Origin: Bradyrhizobium japonicum USDA 6
GTDB lineage: Bacteria; Pseudomonadota; Alphaproteobacteria; Rhizobiales; Xanthobacteraceae
Direction of reading: 5' to 3'
Assembly: GCF_000284375.1 (NCBI RefSeq)
Contig: NC_017249.1
Coordinates: 4,938,001 to 5,002,000, forward strand
DNA length: 64,000 nucleotides
This document shows, piece after piece, positions 55,281-64,000 of the stretch. The notes below the pieces were generated by a model. That model worked only from the letters and a program-made list of their open reading frames with translations. It did not search any database and was not told the origin of the DNA. The first letter of the stretch is position 1, and every line of letters begins with the position of its first letter. Position numbers and translations under genes: made by a program.

Positions 55281-56367
55281 GGTTCCGTTCTGTAAACAGG
55301 ATGCCGCCGGTGACTGGCAGCCACAGGCGCAACTGGCGGTCAGTCGTTGCCTCCTGGGTTTCGATGCGGATCTGATTTCCGCCCACGCTCAATCCGATTT
55401 GCCATCGGCCGCCAACATAGGAATGGCTGACCACATCGGCTTCAACGATCGAACCTCCGATCGCCTCATCGTTGGCCGCCGCCAGGCGCATCTGTTCGGG
55501 GCGATAGGCAAACGTGACCTTGTCGCCCAGGGATGGACGTTTGTCGGACTTGATCAGAACGCGCTGACCATCGGCGAGACCGACCAGTGTCTGTCCATCG
55601 CCGTCGGGCGCCCCGACCACGTCGCCGTTCAGGAAATTGGTCGTTCCGATGAAGTCGGCGACGAAACTGTCTGCCGGCCGCGTGTAGATTTCTTGGGGCG
55701 AGCCAATCTGGCTGATGCGGCCGCCATTCATGACCACGATACGGTCGGACAGGGCCAGTGCTTCGACCTGGTCGTGCGTCACGTAGATCGTCGTCAGGCC
55801 GAGGCGCGTGCGCAGTTCGGCAAGCCAGGTCCGGGCACGATCGCGCAGCTTTGCGTCGAGATTCGACAGGGGCTCGTCGAGCAGGAGGATTTCGGGCTGG
55901 TAGACCAGCGTTCGCGCGAGCGCGACACGCTGCTGCTGGCCGCCCGAGAGCTGATGCGGATAGCGGTCCTGAAAGCGCTCCATCTCGACGAGAGCGAGAC
56001 TCTCCTCGACGCGGCGCCTGCAGTCGGCGGTCGATACCTTGCGCAGCTTGAGCGGAAACACGACGTTGTCATAGACCGTCATGTGCGGCCACAGAGCGTA
56101 GCTCTGGAACACGAGCCCGCAATGGCGCGCTTCCGGTGGCAGGAAGATTCCCTTTTCTCCGTCGAAATAGGTCTTGTTGCCGACTCGGATGCGTCCGCTC
56201 GTCGGTTGATCCAGTCCGGCAATGGCGCCGAGCGTTGTTGACTTGCCGCACCCTGACGGCCCCAGCAGCGTGACGAACTCGCCATCGGCAACGTGGATGT
56301 TGACGTCGTCGATCGCTTTGACCGGTCCGTACCGCTTATGCAGGTTCTCGATCAGCAACTCAGCCAT
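55264..56367 (-). CDS. ABC transporter ATPase, FbpC/PotA type
   Basis: A 367-residue nucleotide-binding protein. The core has VTLLGPSGCGKSTTLGAIAG, FQSYALWPHMTVYDNV, LSGGQQQRVALARTL, ILLLDEPLSNLDAKLRD and TTIYVTHDQVEALALSD. A C-terminal TOBE-like domain follows from about residue 240 (DFIGTTNFLNGDVVG, then FAYRPEQMRLA). Relatives serve ferric iron, polyamines, thiosulfate or 2-aminoethylphosphonate. It overlaps the permease gene by eight bases and the CoA-transferase gene by 17, so the transporter and enzymes are one operon. Confidence 0.92.
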   Translation of the reverse strand: MAELLIENLHKRYGPVKAIDDVNIHVADGEFVTLLGPSGCGKSTTLGAIAGLDQPTSGRIRVGNKTYFDGEKGIFLPPEARHCGLVFQSYALWPHMTVYDNVVFPLKLRKVSTADCRRRVEESLALVEMERFQDRYPHQLSGGQQQRVALARTLVYQPEILLLDEPLSNLDAKLRDRARTWLAELRTRLGLTTIYVTHDQVEALALSDRIVVMNGGRISQIGSPQEIYTRPADSFVADFIGTTNFLNGDVVGAPDGDGQTLVGLADGQRVLIKSDKRPSLGDKVTFAYRPEQMRLAAANDEAIGGSIVEADVVSHSYVGGRWQIGLSVGGNQIRIETQEATTDRQLRLWLPVTGGILFTERNHGKSH

Positions 56368-58099
56368 AGAGCTTCACTCCGAGAAAAGCGCGCGCCGCCG
56401 TGACACAGACGCCGATCGCCAGGATCTGGATGGTCGCCAGCGCGGACACCAGACCGACCTCGCCCTGCGTCCATGCCTGGAGCAGCGTGGTCCCGATCAC
56501 TTCGCTGCCGGGTGCGAACAGGAAGATCGCGGTCGTGTATTCCTTGAAGAACGTGATGAAGAGGATGATGAAGCAGGCAACGAGTGCCGGCCGCAATAAC
56601 GGCAAAACGATGCGCCGGCTCGTCGTCCACCAGTCCGCGCCCTGCGTCCGGGCGGCGCGATCGAAATCCGGGCTCATCTGCAACAACATCGGAGCAACCG
56701 CACCGAGCCCCACAGGAATGAAGTGCATCGTGAAGGCGGCAACCAGAATCCAGATGGTGTTTCGGAGGCCGCCCAGGCCAGGCACGAGCGCAAACGCATA
56801 GAAGAAACCGATGCCGGCGACGACGCCGGGCACGGCACGGGGAAACAGCGCGACGTAGTGCAGCGCGCCACGCCAGCGGAAGTCCGACCGCAGCACGATG
56901 ATGGCGATCAGGGCGACCATCGCAGTGGCGACGACGCCACCGACCGAACTGACGATCAGCGAGTTCCAGATCGAACGCGGGTAGACCGGGTATTCGAGCA
57001 TGTTGGCGAAGTTGCCGAGCGTCAGCACTTCGCTGATAGGCACCATCGGCGACAGCAGGCTGGTGAAGGCGCGCAGCAGCAGCGCGCCGATCGGCATCAC
57101 GACAGTTGCGGTGATGTAGATCGCCGAGACGATGCAAAGCGGCCAGCGCAGGTTGTTCAGGCGGAAAGGGCGCGGGCGCGTGGCCTTGCCGCCGAGCGTG
57201 ACGAAGCGCCTCGTATTGCCGAGCAGGCGTCCTTGCAGCCACACCAGCACGCAGACGACGGCAAGCATCAGCACGGCAGCCGTTGCCACCAGCCCGTGAT
57301 CGGGGCGGGCCGACGCCACGCCGTTGTTGTAGAGAAACGTGGTCAGCACGGTGATGCCGGCGGGATCTCCGAACACCAGCGGAATCGCGAGGAGCTCAAG
57401 TCCCACAGTGAAGTTCAGCACGGCACTATAGGCGATCGCCGGCATGAGGAGCGGCAGTGTGATCCGCCACAAGGTCCTCAAGGTGCCGGCGCCGGTCACG
57501 CGCGCGGCTTCCTCCAAAGTGGGGTCGGTGATCGAGGCCGATGACATGCAATAGATGTAGGCGACCGGTGCTTGCGAGACGCCCGCGATCATCGCCATGC
57601 CCGGCAGCGAGTAGAGATTCCAGGGCGTGCCGTCGAAGATCGACTGAACCAGAAGCGTGAGGTAGCCGGCCGGTCCGTAGATCGTGTACCAGCCGAACGA
57701 CAGCACCAGCGCCGAGAGATAGATCGGCCACAGGAAGAGCTCGCCAAACAACCGCGCAAACGGCATGTCGGTGCGGCCGAACAGCACCGCCGCCAGCGTG
57801 CCCAGCGTCTGCGAAATCACGGTGGTGAGGGTCGCGAACACGAACGTGTTCCAGATGACGAGCGCGAAGCCGTCGGTGCGAAGCAGGCGCCCGAAATTGC
57901 CCAGCGTCAGTTGCTGGCCGGAATCGTAGAGCGCACGATCCAGGAAGGATTGATAGAGAACGGGAAGGAGAGGCGCTGCGATTAGGACAACTGTCAGCAG
58001 CGCCATGCCGTACTGGATGACGGTATCGCGGCCGGGCAGCGGCTTCGGCAAAGCGTCCACGGCCGACGACCCCAGCGCGCTGCTTGCGTCAAGCGACAT
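56360..58099 (-). CDS. ABC transporter permease, fused two-half FbpB type
   Basis: A 579-residue protein with about twelve helices in two homologous halves, as in FbpB-like iron permeases. The first EAA loop reads EEAARVTGAGTLRTLWRITL near residue 200. The second is RAARTQGADWWTTSRRIVLP near residue 490. The first helix is YGMALLTVVLIAAPLLPVLY. One polypeptide thus makes the whole channel. It overlaps the binding-protein gene by 11 bases. Substrate is suggested only by the CoA-transferase and lyase downstream, which argues for an organic acid rather than iron. Confidence 0.92.
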   Translation of the reverse strand: MSLDASSALGSSAVDALPKPLPGRDTVIQYGMALLTVVLIAAPLLPVLYQSFLDRALYDSGQQLTLGNFGRLLRTDGFALVIWNTFVFATLTTVISQTLGTLAAVLFGRTDMPFARLFGELFLWPIYLSALVLSFGWYTIYGPAGYLTLLVQSIFDGTPWNLYSLPGMAMIAGVSQAPVAYIYCMSSASITDPTLEEAARVTGAGTLRTLWRITLPLLMPAIAYSAVLNFTVGLELLAIPLVFGDPAGITVLTTFLYNNGVASARPDHGLVATAAVLMLAVVCVLVWLQGRLLGNTRRFVTLGGKATRPRPFRLNNLRWPLCIVSAIYITATVVMPIGALLLRAFTSLLSPMVPISEVLTLGNFANMLEYPVYPRSIWNSLIVSSVGGVVATAMVALIAIIVLRSDFRWRGALHYVALFPRAVPGVVAGIGFFYAFALVPGLGGLRNTIWILVAAFTMHFIPVGLGAVAPMLLQMSPDFDRAARTQGADWWTTSRRIVLPLLRPALVACFIILFITFFKEYTTAIFLFAPGSEVIGTTLLQAWTQGEVGLVSALATIQILAIGVCVTAARAFLGVKLYG

Positions 58100-59207
58100 T
58101 GAAGGTCTTTTTCCAGCGCGCGAGGAAGCTGTCGTAGTCCCGCACCGCGTCCCGATCGTAGCCGATGTAGCAGATGTTCTGCTCGCCGACGGCTTCCACG
58201 ATCGACGAGTAGGTGTGGCGGATTCCGTCGCCCGGCTTCACACCGGGGCGTGCCGGCGTCAGGCCGCCCCGCCCGAATGCGCGCTGACCGTCCTCCGAGA
58301 CGACGTAGTCGAGCATCAGTTTTGCTGCGTTGACGTTCTTCGATCCCTTCGGAATCGCGATGCCACGCAGCACGACCGGCTGACCGTCTCCGATGAAGCT
58401 CCAGCCGAGGATCTTTGCCCGCGCCGGATCGTTCAGGCGCGGCCAGAAGGTGATGGCCGAAACGAAGAATCCCATGGCGTATTCGCCGGAGGTGACCTTC
58501 TCGGTCATCGGCCCGCCGGAGCGCTCGAAGCGGGGCGAAAGCTTTGCAAGCTGGGCGAACCAGTCCCAGGCCTTTTCGCCGTGCTTCTTCACGAACGCGT
58601 AGCTGATGCCGTAGCCAAAGGTCGTTTGATGCACGCCGTAGCTGGTGACGCGGTTGCGCCAGGTCTTCTCGTTTGCGACCGCAAGCTCGACGAACTCGGC
58701 AAGTGTCTTGGGACGCTTGCCATCGGCCACCAGCGTGTTGTTCCAGATCAGCGCCATGGGGTCGGACGAGACGGTGTAGACGCCGGGAAACGGCTTTGAC
58801 CAATCCGGCCAGGCCTTCGCTTCAGGCGAGACGTAGTCGAGGACTTCACCGCGCTCCTGGAAATCGATCCATCCGCCCGGATCGGCCGTCGCGATGAGGT
58901 CGCAGGTGCGGCTGTTGGTGCTCCGCTCGGCCAGATATCGCTCGAAGCTCTCGCGGGAGGCGGGGAGATCCAGGGTCTCGACCTTGATCTTCGGGTAGAG
59001 CTTGTTGAAGCCCTCGATCACGGGACGCCAGTTTTCCGGCGACATGATCGAGTAAATGAGGAGGCTACCCTCGTTATGGGCGTCGTCGATGATCTTCTGA
59101 TAATTCTCGGGATACCCGTTCGGCGCCGCCTGGGCCGTGCCCCGGAGCCCCATCGTGGCGCCGAGAACCGACATCACCATTAAGCTTCTACGATCGATGC
59201 CTGACAT
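58089..59207 (-). CDS. Periplasmic binding protein, iron/AEP-type family
   Basis: A 372-residue extracellular solute-binding protein. The N-terminus DRRSLMVMSVLGATMG has a twin-arginine-like start, with cleavage near RGTAQA. Mature landmarks are YQKIIDDAHNEGSLLIYSIM, VETLDLPASRESFERYLAE, YTVSSDPMALIWNNTLV and a C-terminal EDGQRAFGRGGLTPARPG, which resemble FbpA/PhnS-like proteins. Whether it carries the two tyrosines of ferric sites cannot be judged without structure. RBS GGAGGAACAAT precedes the ATG. It is the first gene of the operon, divergent from the GntR regulator. Confidence 0.88.
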   Translation of the reverse strand: MSGIDRRSLMVMSVLGATMGLRGTAQAAPNGYPENYQKIIDDAHNEGSLLIYSIMSPENWRPVIEGFNKLYPKIKVETLDLPASRESFERYLAERSTNSRTCDLIATADPGGWIDFQERGEVLDYVSPEAKAWPDWSKPFPGVYTVSSDPMALIWNNTLVADGKRPKTLAEFVELAVANEKTWRNRVTSYGVHQTTFGYGISYAFVKKHGEKAWDWFAQLAKLSPRFERSGGPMTEKVTSGEYAMGFFVSAITFWPRLNDPARAKILGWSFIGDGQPVVLRGIAIPKGSKNVNAAKLMLDYVVSEDGQRAFGRGGLTPARPGVKPGDGIRHTYSSIVEAVGEQNICYIGYDRDAVRDYDSFLARWKKTFNVA

Positions 59208-59247
59208 CTATTGTTCCTCCGGCCGCCGCGATTTGTTATGCACATTT

Positions 59248-59259
59248 ATTGGCGCCAAT
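59248..59259. promoter_or_regulatory. Palindrome between transporter operon and GntR gene
   Basis: ATTGGCGCCAAT is a 12-base perfect palindrome, flanked by GCACA (59240-59244) and TGTGC (59261-59265), which extend the dyad imperfectly. It lies midway in the 102-base divergent gap, a fitting operator for the GntR protein. Confidence 0.55.
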
Positions 59260-59309
59260 TTGTGCGCAATAGTTTTGGCAAGTCAAGCGCTCCAAAAAGG
59301 GAAGCAGCC

Positions 59310-59984
59310 ATGAAAGTACGGAAGGAGCAGAAGAGGCTGTTGGCGGCGGAAATCGGTGCCGCCATCCTGCAAGGCGACTACCGGCCCGGCGAATGGTTGC
59401 GCCAGATCGACCTGGAAGAAGCCTTCGCTGCCAAACGGTTTGACGTCCGGAGTGCGCTGACCCAGCTTGCCGCAAGCGGGATGGTGACGCATGTCGAAAA
59501 CCGCGGATACCGGGTCGCGCAACCCGACTTGAACGTCGTTCGCGAGATATTGGCGATCCGCACGCTGCTCGAGGTTGAAGCGGCCACGCAGGCGCTACCG
59601 AATATCGGCCCCGACGAACTCAAGAAGATCAAGCAGGCTCAGCAAATCTTCGAAGATGCTGTGGCGCGCGGCAGCAAGGCGGATCAGGCAAATACCAACG
59701 CAGCCTTTCACGACGAGATCTATCGCCATGCAGCGAACCAATCGCTCGCCAGCCTCATCGTGGAGATCAGAAATCGCGCCAGACCAGGGCCGATTGCTTT
59801 GTGGCCGTCGCACGCCGAGCTGCAGAGAAGTGCGGCACACCATGTCGAGATCGTCGATGCGATCGAGTCTCGCGATCTCGCCGCGCTCGTTGCAGCAGTG
59901 CGACGACACATCGTCGAATCCGGCGCCAACTATCCGACGCGCGATCTCGGTCCGGTCAAGAAGGCCTCAGCAGCCTCCGATTGA
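59310..59984 (+). CDS. GntR-family regulator, FadR subgroup (FCD domain)
   Basis: A 224-residue regulator. The N-terminal winged helix spans residues about 8-68 (IGAAILQGDYRPGEWLRQIDL, RSALTQLAASGMVTHVENRG). The C-terminal FCD ligand domain has VREILAIRTLLEVEAATQAL, then FHDEIYRHAANQSLASLIVEI and a late HHVEIVDAIESRDLAAL. The histidines of the FCD metal/carboxylate site appear present (FHDEIYRH and HHVEIV), consistent with binding an organic acid. ATG at 59310 (MKVRKEQK) has AAGGGAAGCAG upstream; 33 further in-frame codons would cover the operator. It probably represses the divergent operon. Confidence 0.9.
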   Translation: MKVRKEQKRLLAAEIGAAILQGDYRPGEWLRQIDLEEAFAAKRFDVRSALTQLAASGMVTHVENRGYRVAQPDLNVVREILAIRTLLEVEAATQALPNIGPDELKKIKQAQQIFEDAVARGSKADQANTNAAFHDEIYRHAANQSLASLIVEIRNRARPGPIALWPSHAELQRSAAHHVEIVDAIESRDLAALVAAVRRHIVESGANYPTRDLGPVKKASAASD

Positions 59985-60047
59985 CCAAGAGTGGCGAAGC
60001 CAATCTGTTGGGGGCGTATCAGGAGCAGCGCGTGGAATAGGCCTGCC

Positions 60048-60851
60048 TCAATTCGCGCCACCAGCCGGGATCGGCTCCATCCCGCTTGCGATGATCGCTT
60101 CGCGCGCGGCAGGCGAGGCGAGGAATTTTATGAGGGCACGGCCGGCCTCGGGCTCCTTCGAACCGGCCGCGATCCCGGCCGAGAAGATCGTGATCTTCTG
60201 CAATTCGTTCGGCAGCGGCCCGACGATGTCGATGCCCTTCACGGGCTTCAGCTCGCTGATCTGCTGGAAGCCGAGCTCGGCCTCGCCGTGCGCGACGATC
60301 TCGCCGACGGGTGTTGCCGGAATCTTGCGCGCCTTGTCCTTCATGACGTCGGCAATGCCGAGCTTGTCGAACATCTCGGTCGAGACGTAGACGCCGCTGG
60401 CGCTGTCGGAATAGGCGATCGTTTTCGCCGCCAAGAGCGCGCGCTTGACCGCCTCCACCGAGCCGATGTCCGGCTTCGGCGCACCCGATTTCACGGCCAC
60501 GCCGATCGGCGATCTGGTGAGGTCGACCTGGCTGCCGGCCACGACCTTGCCCTTGCCGGCGAGGTCGGTGAGGGCATAGCCCACCATGATCAGGACATCG
60601 GCGGGTTCGCCACGCTCCAGCCGGACCGGGATCGCATTGGTGGTCGTCCCCATCGACGGCCCATATTCCGTCAGCACTTTGTTGCCGGTGGCCTTCTCGA
60701 ATTCCGGCACGAGCGCCTTGTAGGCAGCCGTCAATCCGCCCGAGATCATCACATGTACCTCGGCAGCTTCGGCCGCGCCGGTCAGCCACAGGACGGTTAG
60801 AACGCCGAAGGCAATGTTGCGGAATGGTGCTGATATCGATGTCATCGTCAT
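60048..60851 (-). CDS. ModA-like periplasmic substrate-binding protein (orphan)
   Basis: A 267-residue exported protein. The signal peptide covers about 30 residues (IAFGVLTVLWLTGAAEA, cleaved before AEVHVM). The mature part begins VHVMISGGLTAAYKALVPEFEKATG, like ModA-type molybdate-binding proteins, with ERGEPADVLIMVGYALTDLA, IGVAVKSGAPKPDIGSVEAV and LGFQQISELKPVKGIDIVGPLP. No modB or modC follows. It ends after a 63-base gap from the convergent GntR gene and starts 10 bases after the queF stop. The ligand may be an oxyanion or an organic molecule. Confidence 0.82.
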   Translation of the reverse strand: MTMTSISAPFRNIAFGVLTVLWLTGAAEAAEVHVMISGGLTAAYKALVPEFEKATGNKVLTEYGPSMGTTTNAIPVRLERGEPADVLIMVGYALTDLAGKGKVVAGSQVDLTRSPIGVAVKSGAPKPDIGSVEAVKRALLAAKTIAYSDSASGVYVSTEMFDKLGIADVMKDKARKIPATPVGEIVAHGEAELGFQQISELKPVKGIDIVGPLPNELQKITIFSAGIAAGSKEPEAGRALIKFLASPAAREAIIASGMEPIPAGGAN

Positions 60852-60861
60852 TCGTCTCCAA

Positions 60862-61314
60862 CTAACCCCGTCCGCGATACGGCGCGACGCCTTGCTCCGG
60901 CACCCACAATCCCTTCGGCACGCGGCCGGTCTGCCAGAACACGTCGATCGGGATGCCGCCGCGCGGATACCAGTAGCCGCCGATGCGCAAGAACTTCGGC
61001 TTGATCTCGCTCGCGATGCGCTTGCCGATCATCACGGTGCAGTCCTCATGGAACGCGCCGTGATTGCGGAAGCTCGCGATGTAGAGCTTGAGCGACTTTG
61101 ACTCCAGCAGCCACGGGCCGGGCGCGTAGTCAATCATCAGATGCGCGAAATCCGGTTGTCCCGTGACCGGGCAGAGCGAGGTGAATTCCGGCACGGTGAA
61201 GCGCACCAGATAGTCCGTGCCCTTTTGCGGATTGGGCACGCGGTCGAGCTGGGCTTCTTCCGGCGTATGCGGCCATTCGACCGCGCGGCCGAGCTGGAGG
61301 GATTTCTTCGCCAT
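60862..61314 (-). CDS. queF: 7-cyano-7-deazaguanine reductase QueF (type I)
   Basis: Reduces preQ0 to preQ1 with NADPH in queuosine synthesis. The 150-residue length is that of the single-domain type I enzyme. The catalytic cysteine is in [18 protein letters not shown] with the partner Asp four to six residues on. [24 protein letters not shown] is the QueF signature in parts, and the end carries [21 protein letters not shown] at 61314 gives [15 protein letters not shown]; the longer frame translates the palindromic repeat upstream. Other queuosine genes are not in this window. The ModA-like gene follows by 10 bases. Confidence 0.96.
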   Translation of the reverse strand: MAKKSLQLGRAVEWPHTPEEAQLDRVPNPQKGTDYLVRFTVPEFTSLCPVTGQPDFAHLMIDYAPGPWLLESKSLKLYIASFRNHGAFHEDCTVMIGKRIASEIKPKFLRIGGYWYPRGGIPIDVFWQTGRVPKGLWVPEQGVAPYRGRG

Positions 61315-61332
61315 CGTCGTCACATCCTGTTC

Positions 61333-61402
61333 GAACATGATCCGGACCCGGAGGGCCGCGTTAGCGCAAAGTGCGCACCGGTTTTCCGAAAGATCATGCT
61401 CA
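61333..61402. repeat. Intergenic palindromic repeat, AGCATGATCC family (copy 2)
   Basis: GAACATGATCCGG on the left and CCGAAAGATCATGCTC on the right are inverted arms. A GC-rich middle includes GCACCGGTTTT. It is related to 671-702 but longer, and lies 19 bases upstream of queF, probably in its leader. Confidence 0.7.
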
Positions 61403-61470
61403 ACTAAAAACCGGAGGGCGATAAGATCGCGCTCCAGAGGGTGTCGGGATGGACGCAAATGTCGCCGTCG

Positions 61471-62448
61471 TCAACCGGCCGCGATCGTCTGGATCATGAC
61501 GATCCGGTCGTTGCCGGACTCGCAGCCCCAGAGTTCGCCCGGGCGGCCGTCGAGCTGGCGCACATTGGCATTGGCCTTGTCGCTGGCGAAAACGTTGAAC
61601 CTCTCGGTCGTGGGATCGAATCGGACGATGGCATTGGCGGAGAAATCGGTGAGCCAGACCTTGTCCTTGTCGTCGACATAGACGGCATAGGTGCGAGGGT
61701 GATCGCCCGGCAGCTTCCAGGTTTTCCAGGAGCCATTGGCGGGATCGTGCACCGAGACGTGACCGCTGTTCCACTCGCTGATCCAGATCCGGCTTTGCGA
61801 ATCCGACCAGACCCGCCGCGAACCCTGGCCCGGCGTCGGCGGCTCGACAATGGCGGCATTGCCGGTCGCAAGATCAATCTTCGCGATATAGCTGCCGGCC
61901 AGCGAGGCGTACCAGACCTCCCCCCTGGGCGTCACCGCGATGCCGTAGGGGCCAACGCCCTTGGGCGCCCTGAACACGTCCATCTCGCCCGATCCCGGCT
62001 TGAGCCGGCCGTAATAGCCGGACTGGCCGGTGAACCAGTAGATGCCTTCCTTGTCGAACACGCCGGTGTTGAGATTGGCGTAGGCGAATTTTTCGGGCAG
62101 ACGGAACAGCGTGATCTTGAGATCGCCGGGATCGACCCGGGCGATCGCGTTCTGGCCGCCTTCGGTGATCCAGGGGGCACCGTCGGGGCCGATCGTCACG
62201 CCGTGCGGCGCGGCGCCCTGGCCGAGGCTGACTGTCTTGAAACTGCCATCCCGGGGGTCGAGCCTGCCCAGCATGCCCTTGCCCTGCGCCGTGAACCAGA
62301 CCGTGCCGTCGCGAGCGGGGGCGAGGTCGTGCAGGCCGATGCCGGCGTTGATGGGGAAATATTTTGTCTGGAACAGGCCATCCTGCGCAAAACTTGGGCG
62401 GACGGCGAGGAGGGCGGCGCTCGAGGCAAGAAACTGGCGGCGGTTCAT
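61471..62448 (-). CDS. Tat-exported beta-propeller, virginiamycin B lyase-like
   Basis: A 325-residue protein. MNRRQFLASSAALLAVRPSFAQ is a strong twin-arginine signal peptide. The mature part consists of about six repeated blades with G-W-T patterns: DGTVWFTAQGKGMLGRLDP, DGAPWITEGGQNAIARVDP, EGIYWFTGQSGYYGRLKP, RGEVWYASLAGSYIAKID, QSRIWISEWNSGHVSVHD and KDKVWLTDFSANAIVRFDP. This matches the Vgb/SMP-30-like propeller group. The antibiotic-lyase name is inherited from one member; a periplasmic lactonase or binding role is as likely. It ends 68 bases upstream of the queF repeat. Confidence 0.85.
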   Translation of the reverse strand: MNRRQFLASSAALLAVRPSFAQDGLFQTKYFPINAGIGLHDLAPARDGTVWFTAQGKGMLGRLDPRDGSFKTVSLGQGAAPHGVTIGPDGAPWITEGGQNAIARVDPGDLKITLFRLPEKFAYANLNTGVFDKEGIYWFTGQSGYYGRLKPGSGEMDVFRAPKGVGPYGIAVTPRGEVWYASLAGSYIAKIDLATGNAAIVEPPTPGQGSRRVWSDSQSRIWISEWNSGHVSVHDPANGSWKTWKLPGDHPRTYAVYVDDKDKVWLTDFSANAIVRFDPTTERFNVFASDKANANVRQLDGRPGELWGCESGNDRIVMIQTIAAG

Positions 62449-62604
62449 GGCGTTACCCCGACTGTTTCAGATTGAGGCTGGACGCGCAGAGCAGGCGACT
62501 TCAAGGATAGTCCGAGCCCGCTCACGCGTCAGTCGAAGCGCGCCGTCCAAGCGTTCACATTTGCTTGCGGCCCGTGTAAGACCCCCGGCACCGATCAGCC
62601 CTAA

Positions 62605-63906
<1,302 letters not shown>

Positions 63907-63940
63907 GCCAGCGTTCTGGCAAGGACAGGGGAGGATCGAC

Positions 63941-64000
63941 ATGAGCGACGGCAAGACCGGACTGCAACTGCGTTCGCTGATCAAGGCCAGCGGAGAGCTC
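63941..64000 (+). CDS. Start of a possible NAD(P)-dependent oxidoreductase (3' end beyond window)
   Basis: ATG at 63941 with GGGAGGA seven bases upstream opens MSDGKTGLQLRSLIKASGEL, which runs off the window. The beginning resembles, from memory, zinc-type alcohol dehydrogenase or quinone reductase proteins of Bradyrhizobium that follow eno. Only 20 residues are visible, so the family is a guess while the existence of a gene is likely. It is 34 bases after eno on the same strand. Confidence 0.4.
   Translation, partial: MSDGKTGLQLRSLIKASGEL

Overview
The window is a 64 kb, GC-rich, densely coded chromosomal segment. Gene content and order point to a Bradyrhizobium-like alphaproteobacterium (Nitrobacteraceae, Hyphomicrobiales). 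The markers are fabZ-lpxA-lpxI-lpxB, gltX/gltA, comEC, lexA, moeA, moaC-trpC-trpD, a PpiD-type foldase, tpiA-secG-pyrG, and kdsA...eno, together with a PmtA-like methyltransferase, an Flp pilin and two families of intergenic palindromic repeats that I recall from Bradyrhizobium genomes. The taxon is an inference from recognition; no 16S gene is present. I saw no rRNA, tRNA, CRISPR array, IS transposase or phage gene.

Layout. 1-3.8 kb: lipid A genes. 3.8-10.0 kb: a leftward sugar-uptake operon (ROK regulator, binding protein, two permeases, ATPase, aldose-dehydrogenase-like SDR). 10.1-15.8 kb: a GFA protein, citrate synthase, GluRS, then divergent GlnRS and a SnoaL-like protein. 15.9-20.3 kb: an extra glutamine synthetase, a 60-residue protein, an SPW membrane protein, an MHS-type transporter and a DUF2171 protein. 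20.4-27.0 kb: comEC, a three-repeat GAF-like protein, two uncharacterised genes, lexA with its operator, and moeA. 27.1-37.7 kb: an accessory block sits between moeA and moaC. It holds two mini-proteins, a HAD phosphatase, an FMN 2-hydroxyacid dehydrogenase, a CtpA protease, a Cache-PAS-GGDEF-EAL protein, an Flp pilin with a sigma-54 promoter, an MFS carrier, a frameshifted amidase and a CGNR regulator. 37.7-45.3 kb: housekeeping genes moaC, trpC, trpD, ppiD, tpiA, secG, pyrG. 45.3-53.0 kb: PmtA-like methyltransferase, two-component system, NIPSNAP, kdsA, MFS, chemoreceptor. 53.1-60.0 kb: a five-gene overlapping operon (binding protein, fused permease, ATPase, CoA-transferase, CitE-like lyase) with a divergent GntR regulator. 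60.0-64 kb: a ModA-like binding protein, queF, a Tat-exported beta-propeller, eno and the start of another gene.

How the genes fit together. Housekeeping genes that neighbour one another in related genomes (trpD-trpC-moaC-moeA-lexA-comEC-gltX-gltA) appear here as islands separated by accessory modules. The most coherent candidate system is the 53.1-60.0 kb cluster. It reads as import of an organic acid, CoA activation and carbon-carbon cleavage under GntR control. A second compact unit is CGNR regulator / amidase / MFS, with a well-formed two-operator promoter but a one-base frameshift in the amidase.
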